A stretch of 64,000 bases of DNA from Volutella citrinella (taxonomy: Eukaryota > Ascomycota > Sordariomycetes > Hypocreales > Nectriaceae), in assembly GCA_034401135.1 (NCBI GenBank), contig JAWZSP010000010.1, positions 434,001 through 498,000 of the forward strand, given 5' to 3'. Shown one piece after another: positions 31,942-43,098 of the stretch. Position 1 is the first letter of the stretch. Every line of letters begins with the position of its first letter. The notes under the pieces are model-generated. The model made no database searches, was not told where the DNA came from, and was given only the letters and a program-made list of their open reading frames with translations. A program made the translations under genes and the position numbers.

Positions 31942-33007
31942 TTATAGAATGATTGGGTCTTCTGCCGTCCCGCGTTGTTTCTTCTCTTTTCCTATCCTTT
32001 CTCCCCCTATCCATATCCTCTTCATTCCTCCATTGCTTTCGGTCTGCAGAGCAAGTAAACGTTCCTTCAAATCCGCAACCCAGCTATCACAGGTACCCTG
32101 CACCACATAATTTATCAGCGGTCTCCATGAAGTTAGAGAAGGCTGCGAGAGGTTTGAATCGACTACTATGCCCGACTTATGTCGGACCAACCGTGCGAAC
32201 TTGCAGGCCAAGTCCTTCGGCCCATTAACACGAAGACTCGTGCCGATAACAAGAAAGAAATCTGGATCGGCCGCCAAATCGCTCTTGACGATTCCAGCGA
32301 TGTCTTCTCCCTGGCTATGCGTTGCACCTAGCAGCGCGATATCAGGGAAGAGGCGACCTATCGAGATAGGCCGCTTGCCTTTGGCAAGCCTATCCTGGAG
32401 GAATTCGTCGCATTTTGGACAATTGAAGTCATTTGCGGAGAGTCCCTCCCAATCCTTCCAGTCAAAAACTTCTTGGCACTTTTCGCACCGCAAGCGGTCG
32501 AGAGAACCATGGAGAGGGATGCAGTCGGCGTTGGCGCGGATGGCTGTAGAGAGGCCAGCCTTGGCTTCTAGCCCGTCAATATTTTGGGTGTAACACCTGA
32601 GAAGCTTGTGCTGGTCTCGTAAAAATGAAATAAATCGGTGTGTTTCCGTAGGGTCCGCTGTGGTGGCCAGCCGACGCATTTTGACGACGGTCGAGAACAG
32701 CCTGGTTCTTTGTTCAGGGTCCCTTAGAGCGTTGCTAGAGAAGACTTCCCCCCTGTTATACCACCCGCCATTTGAGCGATAATCCTATAACAGTTAGAAG
32801 TGCATTTTGACGTTTGGGGTATCAACGAACCGGAATGTTCGCCGCCGTGCTGACACCAGCCCCAATCATCACAATGACATTCTTTGCCTCGTTGATAGCA
32901 ACAGCGATGCGCTGTAAGTCATCATTGGAGGCAGTGTCATCGAGCCTGAGGATTTTCGGGTCCATCATAGACGTTACTGGAGGTGTGCGATTGTTGTGGC
33001 TGTGCAT
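31942..33007 (-). CDS. Sir2-family NAD-dependent protein deacylase (sirtuin)
   Basis: Predicted 339-aa sirtuin from minus-strand exons 33007-32831 and 32784-31942 (46-nt intron, 340 codons). Motifs in order: VIVMIGAGVSTAANIP (NAD loop, about 45-59), DYRSNGGWY, CYTQNIDGLE, PLHGSL with the catalytic His about 151, a four-Cys zinc module CEKC...CPKC (Cys 159, 162, 181, 184), then LVIGTSLRVNGPKDL (about 239-253). It ends in a basic tail (KRIWIGGERIGKEKKQRG) that may act as a nuclear signal. All catalytic and zinc residues are present, so it should be active as an NAD-dependent deacylase of histone or other lysines. The first ATG at 33007 was used; Met14 or 15 is possible. It is convergent with the ligase gene. 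Confidence 0.9.
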
Positions 33008-33594
33008 ACCAGACGCGAGAAGAAAGGAGGAGGAAGCTGAGACGTTGTGTGGCCGTGGGCACAGTCCTCTTTATACTGGCTGCAGCACTTCCGTAGTACT
33101 TACACCCTACCCTGGATCACTGCTCTCAGGCTATTGGGCATAGACTATCGTCTTCTAGGGAACACATACGGGTCGATTCTTTCCCGCACACGGCCTTTGA
33201 TGCACATCGACATCACGCTATAGCTCGGCCGTCTCTCGTATTGAAGTATTCCGGCGGACCTCGTATTACCGCGGGACGGTCCGTCACCCAGAATTTTGAC
33301 ATTCGAAGGGCAGTTAATGCTGCGCCATAAGACCAGTTTTCTAAATAATCGTCGGCCGTGAACCGGAGTCTTGGGCCAGTGACAATGCCAAATGTCTCCG
33401 TCCAACGATATTACCCCCGTAGCGAGGTCTTCAGAGGGGAATCCCGGGCAAGCACACTCAGGTGCGATGCCAGCCAAATTCAGGATGCCGCAATCGATGA
33501 CGTGGACCGATGACCGCTGCTCCGGGTCCTGTAGAGCCTTCTACTGGCAGGGGAGAACCCGCTACAGGCTACAAGCGGGGATGACTGTTAGTCG
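33008..33594. other. Promoter side of the sirtuin, no second gene
   Basis: A 110-codon minus reading (33145-33477) has no recognisable motif. The sirtuin promoter should lie here. Confidence 0.4.
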
Positions 33595-33903
33595 TTGACC
33601 TTCAAACAAGTGGTATGGCAAAGTACAGCTAAACGCCAGCTTTCTTATTCATATCGGCACGAGCTTGCTAAGTCTTCTAAAGCATGGATGCAGACGCAAC
33701 CTGCCTACTTATTGCACCGCCTCCAAGATTTGCGACCTGAAAATGCTCTTTGGAATGAAGAGCTTGGGCGGGCGTTGATTATCGACTTTCACCACTGTAT
33801 CTTGGCATCTCGGTCAAAGCGGAAGCCAAAGCCGTCGCGATCACTGAAGCGTCGGGGACAGTTGGATCAGGTGCAAGCTGGGAAGCGGTTGCGTGTTCAA
33901 TAA
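33595..33903 (+). pseudogene. C-terminal fragment of a protein-kinase-like gene
   Basis: The centre of this open reading has LRPENALWNEELGRALIIDF. It matches the catalytic-loop / DF segment of fungal kinase-like proteins (usually HxDxxxxNxLWNEELxRxLxIDF) and is followed by the typical basic tail KRKPKPSRSLKRRG. The N-terminal lobe, ATP-binding Lys and a proper HGD/HRD are missing: the catalytic Asp position reads as part of LRPEN. There is no Met at the start of the reading (only TTG). A decayed remnant is therefore likely. Confidence 0.6.
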
Positions 33904-34651
33904 GTCTTATCCCGGCGTTCTTTCGCATTTGCATTTGCCAGCAGGAAAGCATTGCTGCCACTAATATAACTAAGAACCCGTTCCGAGGTCGAATAAATAT
34001 GTCGAGAGAGAAATTGAAACAAAAGAAACGAGTCTGAGTAGTGTCTTGAATAGTGCCCGTGTTGAACCGTGTGCTTGTATACTCAGTGCTGGAGTTGTCC
34101 CTCATTTCTGAGAGCCACTTATTTAGACCTATTGACATTCATCCTAACTGATTGCTCTTTGACCAAAGCGGCACCACTGATGGACAACATCAGAGCGCTG
34201 CAGCAGCCCTAGTGCAAGCAAACGCAAGGTCACGTCTGAAGCATGTGGATGCACAACGCTAGGCTCAGGTCTTTCCACATCTAGAATCCCTGGGGCCTGC
34301 ATCAGCCCAGTTGTGCCCCTATCCATGCCCTGCGAGGCCTTTGGGTGGAACTTTCTCCAGATCCATGTCTATCGTCCCGCCACTGTATCGCCGTGCCTCG
34401 GTTGTGGCCGCCCATTAACGCGACGGATGTGTGGTCCAGGGTCGACTCGCTAGCTTTGTTCTCTCGGCATGGAATAACAAGTGTGATTGCTCTGAGCCAT
34501 GTCTCAGGGTACCTGGCGGCAACCTCGGATATCGGGAAACAATGTGGCCACGCCGCTTAAATAGTGATCGCTGCCTTCAATAAGCGAGGTCAGGAACGAG
34601 GAATGCCACCTTACGACTGATCAGTAGTTCAACAGACTCAGCTTCGACATA
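33904..34651. other. No supported gene
   Basis: Readings of 60-120 codons on both strands, one overlapping the kinase remnant in antisense. None has family features. Confidence 0.4.
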
Positions 34652-34969
34652 ATGCCACAGAAAGAACACCAACCCTCTGACGACGCCGTAACAAACTTGG
34701 GTGTGTGGGCAAGACAAGCCCTAAATGACAAGTACGTTTACAATTCCAGTTGATCGACTCAATGCTAACTTAGAATGTGTAGTAAATATGATCCAAAGGA
34801 AGTGCAGCGACGGTATTCACAGGACTTATGGTCTCATTGTTCTGCACCCTGCCATGGCAAATCTCGGCTCACGGGGCAGAATTTCACCCCAGAAGCTGGC
34901 ACTCTACGTGGCGAGGAGTCGACAGCGGGCCAAAAAGCATGGATGCGTTTCCTGTCGAGAAAGTGGTGA
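34652..34969 (+). CDS. Small two-exon hypothetical protein
   Basis: Exons 34652-34731 and 34774-34969 join across a 42-nt intron (GTACGT...CTTAG with a ctaac branch point) to give 91 aa. It begins MPQKEHQPSDD and has a central RRYSQDLWSHCSAPCHG segment, ending FLSRKW. Three Cys are clustered. No domain is recognised. The good branch point supports the splice, but the short length leaves doubt. A further exon beyond a GTGAGT at the end is possible. Confidence 0.35.
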
Positions 34970-35731
34970 GTGATGCCCATTCTTGCCTCCTAACTGTGTG
35001 CATCTAACATCTGTCCTTGTCCCCGGCTTAGCTAGCCCGCCTGAGCTGAGGAGAAGCAAAGTGGTCTGCAGAACACAGCCATGTCAGGGCCCACTAGTCT
35101 ACTCGGGGAGCAGTGCACGTCCTGGCACGCTACTACATTCAGACATGCAGACGCTAATGCAAGTGTGGCCATGTATAGTTAGACTGCTCCCAAAGGCGTC
35201 ACAGAGGGTAAAGAGCTAGGATGGGGTGGGAGCATAGGTGAGGAGCCAGAAATAGCCCCTTGTAACGCTACTGTCGGGACGGAAGTTTGGGTCGTATGAA
35301 AATGATGATACTACGTATTCTGGTGTGTAGACGAATGAGAATATTCATCGTTACGATAGTCTCTCCCCCAATCCGTGCAGCAGATCAAAGGTGCCACTCC
35401 GGTCTGGCCGCGCCAGTGTCTCTGGTACGAAATCTCCACCATTGATTACAGGCAATGGTTTTTCTCCCCGAAGGTACTACTGAGCTTTGTGCATCTCTGA
35501 CCATAGTAGCCGGTGGTACCCGGTAGGGTCATTGGCCTACATAATTGGGTGCGAGTAACCACCTCAGTAACCGCGCGACCTCCCCGCCTGGTGGTATATA
35601 GAAGCCGGACCCCCGCTCTGATTCTGGAGTACTCATCTTCAAATCCACATCGCCTATATCGCCACAGACTGCTTGATCGGTACTTCCCCAGTTCCCTGTT
35701 TTCCTTTTTCATAGCTAATCTGATATCAGCT
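34970..35731. other. Intergenic, upstream of the 35.7-kb gene
   Basis: No coding sequence supported. A TATATA-like box near 35594 precedes the start codon at 35732 by about 140 bp. Confidence 0.4.
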
Positions 35732-36508
35732 ATGTCCGTTCGTCAGGAGACTAATGACTTACTTTACCAGGTCACCAACAGGGTCGTGGGCATGGTTTTC
35801 AAGCCCGGAGAGCTTAAACAGCTTCCACCGGACATCCAGGAATCCTGGAGTTTGTTCAAATTTCACGCTGGGCGTTTGCAGAAATACCTGAGAGAAATAT
35901 CGAATGAGCCGACTGGGGCTACTGGGCTTATGCAGCAGCCCCTGACCTCGCTCCGCCCAGAAGAAATACCGAAGCTGAAGATTCTTCTTCAGTGCTATTC
36001 CATCCGAACTCACAAAGGCTATCGACCTGTCGAGGACATTTCTGACATGATGCGCAACTCCACGTGGGAGTGGGTGTCCCAAGTTCTTCTGAGTGAAATA
36101 GAAACGTCCACCTCTATCAACTGGGAACCATTGGAGAGCCGTGTGGATTGCTGGGTCAACGAGCTACGCTTCAAGGAGATGCCTGGTCTTGGGAATGAAG
36201 CCGATCCATCTGATAGATTGATCCTCGAGCTGATCCGTATTACCGGCATGCGTGCGCAGTGGAGCCGATGGTCTACAGAGACGAAACCAATGCTGCACTA
36301 CCTCGTTGTCGCTGCCATTTGTGGTCTCTACAAGTGGCAACTCCCGATAGACCTCGTGGAATATCCGGAAAGAGCCATCACAAGGGTGTTTGTTGCAGTC
36401 ACCCATGAAGGGGCACCTCACTTTGACTGGCTTGCGGATGACTTGCCAGGCACAGTCGCTCCTCAAGAGGAAGTAGACTCTATAACAGATGAATCAGATA
36501 TGGAGTGA
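35732..36508 (+). CDS. Unknown protein, single exon, 258 aa
   Basis: Starts MSVRQETNDLLYQV and is mostly helical, with many Trp residues: QESWSLFKFHAGRLQKYLRE, NSTWEWVSQVLLSEIE and MRAQWSRWSTETKPMLHYL. The C-terminus is acidic (PQEEVDSITDESDME). No signal peptide, membrane segment or metal site. The Met at 35732 was chosen because the frame above it reads as leader with no conserved look. It lies on the plus strand and converges on the basic repeat protein gene at 36.9-37.7 kb. It may be lineage-specific, since I cannot match it to a family. Confidence 0.65.
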   Translation: MSVRQETNDLLYQVTNRVVGMVFKPGELKQLPPDIQESWSLFKFHAGRLQKYLREISNEPTGATGLMQQPLTSLRPEEIPKLKILLQCYSIRTHKGYRPVEDISDMMRNSTWEWVSQVLLSEIETSTSINWEPLESRVDCWVNELRFKEMPGLGNEADPSDRLILELIRITGMRAQWSRWSTETKPMLHYLVVAAICGLYKWQLPIDLVEYPERAITRVFVAVTHEGAPHFDWLADDLPGTVAPQEEVDSITDESDME

Positions 36509-36898
36509 TTACGTCGGAGATGAACAGGCTTCCATGTTGTGATACAAAGGCGCTAGAGCTCGGGGACCCGGGGAGCCAACTAGTGTGTGCACAGCAAAGG
36601 GATTGAGGGGGATGGCATGTCAGCCCAGGCTTGAAAAGAAAAGCTCCGCGGAGGCGGAGGCATGGATGGTATTTGCTCTCTTGTCTGTCAAGATACAATA
36701 CATCAATATGATAACCCAGGGATAGTACACTGGATAATTGTGCTCGGAGGGTTCCTGCCCCTCCCCATCTACCGGAAAGCTGAACAGCATAGTCTTGTTG
36801 CCGATTCCCCGTGTATGTACATGTTCATTATTACGGCGACCGTTGTCCCGTACGTGGCTCCTCTGCGAAGCAGTCAACATTTCTTTTTCTCCCACTCA
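36509..36898. other. Convergent 3' region
   Basis: Holds the 3' ends of the 258-aa gene (ends 36508) and the basic repeat protein gene (ends 36899). No gene. Confidence 0.6.
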
Positions 36899-37717
36899 TT
36901 AACTTCCTGCTGTTGATCCTTTCCTGCCCCGTAGCTCGTATCGTGATTGTGCGAAGGCTCCTGTCGTCACGCGCCCCCGCGTCCTCGGTCGGGTCGTAGG
37001 ACGCTGCATATTGTCGTTCGTCGGAGCTTCTGCTTTTCTTCGTTTCGGTCGGATTGTAGGACTATTGCCGCTCGTCGCAGGTTCTGTTCTTCTTCGTTTC
37101 GGTCGGATCGTTGGACTATTATCGCTCGTTGCAGCTTCTGTTCTTCTTCGTTTTGGTCGGCCGGTGTCTTTGGGTTGGTCGGCCGGCTCTGAATGCCGGC
37201 TCAGTGTGGACTTGTGCGTGAATGGCTGTTGGCGTGACGGTTCCATGAGAGCACGAGGACCCGAACCGCCACCTGTCAATGTCCGGGTGACCACTGCCTC
37301 ATCCACTCCATTCTCTTCATTCTCCGGATCGGATAAAAGTGTCGTGTAGTAGGTGACCAGCGCGCTGCACGAGAACGTAGTGAAGAAGTCCACGGTCGGG
37401 GTTTTCGTTTCTTCAGGTAACCGCGCCAGGTTTCCGATGACTTGGAGCTTTGTTTTCCTCCAGGCTTGAATCACTTGGTCTTTTCGTTCGTGACATCGTT
37501 GCTCCATAAAAGTCTCGAACTCCTCGGGTGTTCCGGCCATGTTGGCCATCTCGTTCACATCGCAGAAGAAGGATTCGAAGTCCAACATCGGAATGGGGAT
37601 GGTATTGAACCGCACAAACAGCTCTTCAGCAACGTCTTCTGGCTTGCGACCGAACTTCCAGTACGCCCAGCGCCAGCGCTTGTCGTCCCAGTCGATATTA
37701 GAGTGGTCGTGGTCCAT
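36899..37717 (-). CDS. Basic protein with three tandem PKRRR repeats
   Basis: Single-exon reading of 272 aa. Residues 1-125 are helical and Trp-rich (NIDWDDKRWRWAYWKFGRKP, then EFETFMEQRCHERKDQVIQA) and look globular. After a short acidic stretch comes a repeat region: three 18-residue units starting PKRRRTE / PKRRRTE / PKRRKAE at about 188, 206 and 224. The last 30 residues are again Arg/Thr/Gly-rich. Each unit looks like a nuclear localisation or DNA-binding patch, so the protein is probably nuclear. It starts 250 bp from the divergent kinase gene and may share its promoter. Family unknown. Confidence 0.65.
   Translation of the reverse strand: MDHDHSNIDWDDKRWRWAYWKFGRKPEDVAEELFVRFNTIPIPMLDFESFFCDVNEMANMAGTPEEFETFMEQRCHERKDQVIQAWRKTKLQVIGNLARLPEETKTPTVDFFTTFSCSALVTYYTTLLSDPENEENGVDEAVVTRTLTGGGSGPRALMEPSRQQPFTHKSTLSRHSEPADQPKDTGRPKRRRTEAATSDNSPTIRPKRRRTEPATSGNSPTIRPKRRKAEAPTNDNMQRPTTRPRTRGRVTTGAFAQSRYELRGRKGSTAGS
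36995..37156. repeat. Three 54-bp tandem units in coding sequence
   Basis: The DNA of the PKRRR units: three 54-bp copies, diverged from one another at several bases and most in the third. They keep the reading frame. The spread of differences suggests an older amplification than the 48-bp duplication at 22.7 kb. Confidence 0.8.
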
Positions 37718-37967
37718 GGTGATGCCAGGGGAATGTTTGGTGGAGGGAGGCTTTCTCCTCGGTCGCTGAAATAGGCCACCCCACCTTGGTAGCCGAGGCT
37801 TTGCCGTGAAGCGCGCGCGTCGTGGGGAGGAACCATTGGCTCACAACGCAAGTTGCTGAAACAACTGGGAGATGGCGAGAACCCAAGATATATGAGGGGC
37901 CATGCCGCCGCCTGGGTGGTGGTCACCTGAGTGCCTTTAATGCTTCCTTGTACCATCCCACGCAATC

Positions 37968-39942
37968 ATGTCAAACTCGACTCGCTCCATAGAGACATCA
38001 TCCAGCCCAAGGGCTAAAGTTGCCCACGAACAACAAAACACTGAGACCACCGTTGCCCACTCAACTGCATACCAGGCATTCATTCGGTTTCGACAGGCCG
38101 AGCTATTCCCATCATCGCAGCCCAAGGCATTTGCAGTCACCCCAAGCACGACGGACTCTACTATTGCCCACTCCTCTGCGCTCTACAGACAGATTGAACT
38201 GCGCCAAGCAGAGGAGTCCCGAGCATCGCCGCAAGTCCCAAGACAGGGATACCAAGAGACTGATAGTGCTCTTCGCCCCCGCCGCATCAAAGACGAGCAC
38301 CACAAAAAACGACATCGACAACGCAAATCAAGCCAACCTAAAGCAACGGGAGCCGATCTGGCCCAGGCGCCCGCGATATCGCATGATATCCCAATTCAAA
38401 ATTTAGACGTCAACGGCCTCTCATACGACCTTCTTCTCTTGGCCAAGGTTGGCTACGAGGTAGAAGCGACGATGGGGAGGCTGGAATTGGTTTGTGGGCC
38501 ACCCCCCAAAGTTGGGCAGGCCCAGGTCTTTGCTCAGTGCATCCGCATTACACAGACAGCCAGCGAGGTCATGTGTATGGTAACTTCCCCCATCCGGTGT
38601 CGCTTCTACTTTTCGCCAGACGCCATCACCATCGAGAACTCTGCTCGCGAGTCACTGAGGGTTGAGGGGTTAGCTGCGACTACGTGCGAATCAGCTTGCA
38701 TGTACCCGAGTGACCATAAGCAGTTATCTCCTGGCTTCTGGCGATTGGCTACTCAAAAGGGAGTTGTGCTGGAATTTCACGTCAAACCCCGCAAAAAACA
38801 GCTTGGCCTGATTAACCAGCTTGAGTCGGGTTCTGGTGTCAAGGCGATGCGAGTCAAGCGACCATTGCTGAGTGAGGTGGAGGGTTGTATTACCCGAATA
38901 CCGAAGATGACACCGAAGACCATCACACAGCACATAAACTCCCTCGCAGACTTGAAGCCCAAGCAGACTGCACTGATGCGGGCGGATGACGATGAACTGA
39001 CCATCTTCCGGATGGACACCCTGCACATCGGACAAGGAACCAGCGTATTCCATGCCCGACATTCAGCTTTTCCAGACCGAGTTATTGTTATCAAGACAAT
39101 CAAGATCAGGCCGTCTGGAAATATTGTAAGTCAGGCGCGAGAATGGGCTCAAGAGGCCTTGGTGCACAACTCCATAGACTCGGTGCGTATGGCCTCCTTT
39201 TCACAACTATCAGCCCAGTTCTAACGCTAAACAGAATACCATAGTCAAGCTCTTGGGCCTCGAAGCCCGACTAGGATCCCTCTACCTGGAAAACATAGAG
39301 GCGTTTGATCTTTGCCATAGGAGGAAATGGTGCGACACTAATAGGTTTTTTAAAGGAACGCCACAAGATGCTGCTCGGGTTCTCGTCGACATGGCCGCGG
39401 CCCTACAATACCTTCATACCCACACCAAGATCATTTGCCATAATGACATCAAGCCCAAAAATATCCTATACCGTGAGGATAGAGGTGCTGTATTGATCGA
39501 TTTTGGCCTGGCTACGACGGCCGGAATGATCCCGGGTGGGGGCACGCCTTGGTACATACCACCAGAGTACCTCACAGAAGATAAGCGCGGGCTTCCGGCT
39601 GATGTGTGGGCTCTTGCCGTTGTAATTGCTTATTTGCTTAAGCAATATCCAGTACCTGATAGCGAAAAGCAGGTGAAGACGTGGCAGATTGCGTCTGTAC
39701 ATCACCGTGCATCTGATGCCAAGAAGCAGATGGTAGCTTGGCTGCAGCTTGTCATGGCTGCCAGAAAAAAGTTGGAGGGCGGGCCATCGGAGTTGGAAAA
39801 CCTTGTTGCTCAGATGTTGGACCCCGATCCAGACACTCGACCATCGGCCATCGAGCTGTCGAAGCGCGTGGAAGGGATGGACACGCGACAAGAGGAGAAG
39901 ACTGGTCATCAAATGCTACTCAGGAGGCGTCGTGCGCTTTAG
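37968..39942 (+). CDS. Protein kinase with HND catalytic loop and long N-terminus
   Basis: Predicted 640-aa protein; exons 37968-39182 and 39235-39942 (52-nt intron, branch point gctaaac). The first 340 residues carry a Ser/Thr/Gln-rich start, a basic patch (HHKKRHRQRKSS) and an unrecognised globular region. The kinase domain follows: IGQGTSVFHARH (glycine loop), VIVIKTIKI (Lys about 376), IICHNDIKPKNIL (catalytic loop, HND in place of HRD, about 474-476), VLIDFGLATT (DFG about 494-496), WYIPPEYL (APE-like) and ADVWALAVV. Catalytic Asp, Lys and DFG are kept, so activity is likely; Arg of HRD is replaced, which is typical of kinases that do not need activation-loop phosphorylation. Substrate unknown. 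It is divergent with the basic repeat protein gene. Confidence 0.85.
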
Positions 39943-41466
39943 ATTGGAATATAATACTTCAAGATAATATCGACGGAAAATTGGATCAAGCTCTCGCGCT
40001 TCCTCCAGTGAAAGGCGAAATGGGTGTCGCTAAATCTTAGTTTAATCCTATTTTGGGTAGGGCGGGGTTGCCACGCAATAATGCAGCGCCCGTCGATGAC
40101 GCCGCCGTTCAAATGACCTAGTGATCGTCAACTCTGGCTACTATGAGGCTGATCCGGTTTACCCCATGCTATTTCAAAGTTTGTCGCCCCTTCATGCAAA
40201 CCCATCCAGCGGTGCTTTCTTGCAAGACTTCAATGTTGCTCACGGGGCAGCTGGGTCTCAGACGTTCAACTCCTGTCTTGAAGTTCCGAACGGCAACTAG
40301 AATTGCGTTGATTGGCTTCATCCCGTAGATGAAGAGGCCAACAAAAGAAATGCAGGGATTCAAGGCGAAGAGGGCAAAACTCAGGACTCCACGGCGAGGT
40401 TCCTTGCGAGCACTTGCATTGGAGGATGTGATGTAGTAGTCTGGTCGCCAGGGTCAACGTCCTTCTGGGTCGTGGTTTTGGCCTCCATGACGGATTGCAC
40501 GAGGAGGAAAATGTCTCGGCAATAAATTGCACACAGGCCGGACAAGAATGGAAAATGGCTTGTGCCACGTATTTGAGAGTCGTGAGACTGCAGAAATAAT
40601 TGTCAAATTTGCCAACACAGGCACGGCACCGAGGTGAAAAGCTGTTGGGTGTGGCTTTGGCAACCTCTTCTGCAGCTTCGTGCATAGCGGAAAGAGAGCG
40701 CAGGTGATTAAGGTGCTCTCAAAAAATGACAAGGCTGACCCTTGTTGTGCACCGCCGTGTACCCATGGCCTCAGACTGTCAGTTCGGCCTGATTGCAATG
40801 CCGCCACCTTCTTGGCGCAGTGACCTGCCCACATTGGAGCCGGCATTCCGAGTTCCGGTTGGCTATTGAGTGCGAGAAGTCGCTCAGTGCCTGTGAGGCA
40901 ATCGCCTTCACCCCCGCTTGTCCCGCATCCCTGCTCTGACGCACAAACTATTGGCCGAACACAATGACCAATCAGTTCGTGCGCCTTGGTGCCGCGTCCA
41001 TATCGCGTCACCTAATTACTACGTATGCAGTACCTAATTTGGTGGGCATGACGCCTCCCACTAGCCAAGCATGGAATGCATAGGTGGGTTGGCCACAACG
41101 AAGAATTACACACGAGAAAACATGCTACGATCAGCAAGGTGGGTACTCCACCAAGACATCATATTGCTTCTTGGCTGGAGCCTGTGCGGACTGTGGCTAG
41201 CTGGCTTGAACGGTAGAACGACCGAAAAGGAGATAATGCATTAATATCCCTGATTCTTGCGGGCTGCCGTGAGTGACACCGCTCTTTACTGGCCAAGAGG
41301 CAGATACCAGAGCCCTACACACACAAACGCAGTAGGAAGAGCTCCGGACTCATACCCCAGCAATTTCTCGAAGGGGCTAATGGTTGGGCTGCAGGAGCTT
41401 GGGGCGAGCGACCGCCTACCCGCTCGCTTCGGCTGAGTGTCGGGGGCTTGGGGTAGGCATGCTTTG
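39943..41466. other. Gene-poor interval
   Basis: A minus ATG reading of 139 codons (40266-40685) has CxxC pairs in its N-terminal half (CRACVGKFDNYFC, CPACVQF) and could be a small Cys-rich gene, but its second half looks random. A longer overlapping reading (40454-41011) has no features. Both left unassigned. Confidence 0.35.
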
Positions 41467-43098
41467 ATGTCGGGTACTACGCCAATAAGCCAGGCTGCTA
41501 CAAGGTCACTGAAACAAGGCAACCAATTCCGTGTAGTCCGCGCCCAACTCAACACTGTCCCTTTGCCAGAGTACATGGTCTCGACGTTCCCCGCCGTTCT
41601 ACGTCAGCCAAATCTGCGCACGAACATGAGCCCTCATTCAAACGACATCATGGCCATGGACTTTACAACACGCGCATCCCATTCTGCTGTCCCGGGGAAC
41701 AACAATGTCATCCATCAGCTCCTCGACGGTTTGGTCAAGGATCAAAGGCTTCTCAAAACTTGCATACGGATGCTCTGGCATCCGGTTGTCCCACATCTAT
41801 CGATTCTCACGAGTTCAGGAGGTTCGTGTTCAGTACCTCTTGATGACAGGACTTCACACATATGTCCATCTCTAGCTCTCTTTGGACCAAGCATTATGAA
41901 CGAGGCTAATACATCATTATCTCAAGATCGAGCCCCGGGAAATGGCAAAAGAAAGGCCATGCAGACTATCAAAGACCAGGAGCCCATGGTAACTAAGTCA
42001 AGCGCGGTCCAACTTCAGCTTGCTTCGTCTTCTCGCCCGCCAGACATCTCAAAGCCTTCCATCCCAGCTTCGCCAGAGCTCACGTTACTGCGAGCGCCAG
42101 AACAACGCACTATCACGCTGGACCAAGTAATTGCAGAGGCAAAGATGATTAATGGGTCCCTGGACATCCTCGATCGGAACGGCGCCGAGATCCTGAGGTC
42201 AATCCAGTCGGAGGTCCGCAATAATCAACAATGGAAGGTATGGACTGAATTCTACCAGACGCTGTTGTACGCGCATGTCGACTTCCAGTTAGCAACCCAC
42301 CATCCCTCGGCCAATGCCCCAGTACGCCGTCTATCGCACAAGCATGGCATGCCAGACAGAATGTGGCATAACGGTATCTATCCATACTTGGAGCTTCTTC
42401 GACAAAATCTTCCAGACTCACGAGAACACATGCACCGATTCTTCGTTATTTCTTTCCAACTCTTGGCGCTTTTGTACGAGGCAGTCCCGGCCGAACCAGG
42501 TCAAAAAGCAACATGGGCTGAATACTTGTGCGCGCTTTCGTCGTACCACCAAGATATCAAGGACTATGATGTGACTGTGGACGAGGAAGCTGACCCAAAC
42601 CTCGACTGGGCTACCTTTCAGTCTTATTTTCCAAGAGTGGAAGATGGGGCCGCGGACGAGGAAAGTGATCGTTGGTCAGTAGTGGCCGAGAGAAGCGATG
42701 ATGGGATCGCGAACGAGAAAAGTGACCCAGAGTTCGACCGGACTCACTTTCACTGTTATTGGTCAACAGTGGCTGAAGAAAGTCCCAATGAGAGTGATTG
42801 TGGGACCGTGGTGGACGATAGTGACTGTGAGACCGTGTTGGACGATAGTGATGGTGAGACCGTGGTGGACGATAGTGATGGTGAGAAAAGTGATGGGACA
42901 CTGTGCAAGAAGGAGAAGATGCTTGGCGACGCTAATGGATACAACAGGGGAGAAAGCAACGCAGCTGACGGGGGGGAAGAACTGCGCTCATTTTCGAAGA
43001 GAAGCTTGGGTTCTCGGTTGAAGCGTGCGATGGATTTGAAGAAAAGTTTGGGTCCCCGGTTGAAGCGTGTAATAAAGCTTGTTTGCTGCTGTAACTAA
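41467..43098 (+). CDS. Protein with Est1/SMG7-like central domain and Asp-rich repeats
   Basis: Single-exon reading of 543 aa from the ATG at 41467; Met at 41575 or 41626 are equally good starts. The N-terminal 150 residues are low complexity. A central segment (WKVWTEFYQTLLYAHVDFQL, then RMWHNGIYPYLELLRQNLPD, EHMHRFFVISFQLLALLYEA, WAEYLCALSSYHQDIKDYDV) has the pattern seen in the Est1/SMG7-type DNA/RNA-binding domain of many fungal proteins. The tail is acidic: four DDSDxET-type units in a row (about 42800-42890), then a basic end with two copies of LGxRLKR. Est1-like proteins act in telomere or RNA surveillance in yeast and animals, but the fungal expansion is uncharacterised. Confidence 0.6.
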   Translation: MSGTTPISQAATRSLKQGNQFRVVRAQLNTVPLPEYMVSTFPAVLRQPNLRTNMSPHSNDIMAMDFTTRASHSAVPGNNNVIHQLLDGLVKDQRLLKTCIRMLWHPVVPHLSILTSSGGSCSVPLDDRTSHICPSLALFGPSIMNEANTSLSQDRAPGNGKRKAMQTIKDQEPMVTKSSAVQLQLASSSRPPDISKPSIPASPELTLLRAPEQRTITLDQVIAEAKMINGSLDILDRNGAEILRSIQSEVRNNQQWKVWTEFYQTLLYAHVDFQLATHHPSANAPVRRLSHKHGMPDRMWHNGIYPYLELLRQNLPDSREHMHRFFVISFQLLALLYEAVPAEPGQKATWAEYLCALSSYHQDIKDYDVTVDEEADPNLDWATFQSYFPRVEDGAADEESDRWSVVAERSDDGIANEKSDPEFDRTHFHCYWSTVAEESPNESDCGTVVDDSDCETVLDDSDGETVVDDSDGEKSDGTLCKKEKMLGDANGYNRGESNAADGGEELRSFSKRSLGSRLKRAMDLKKSLGPRLKRVIKLVCCCN

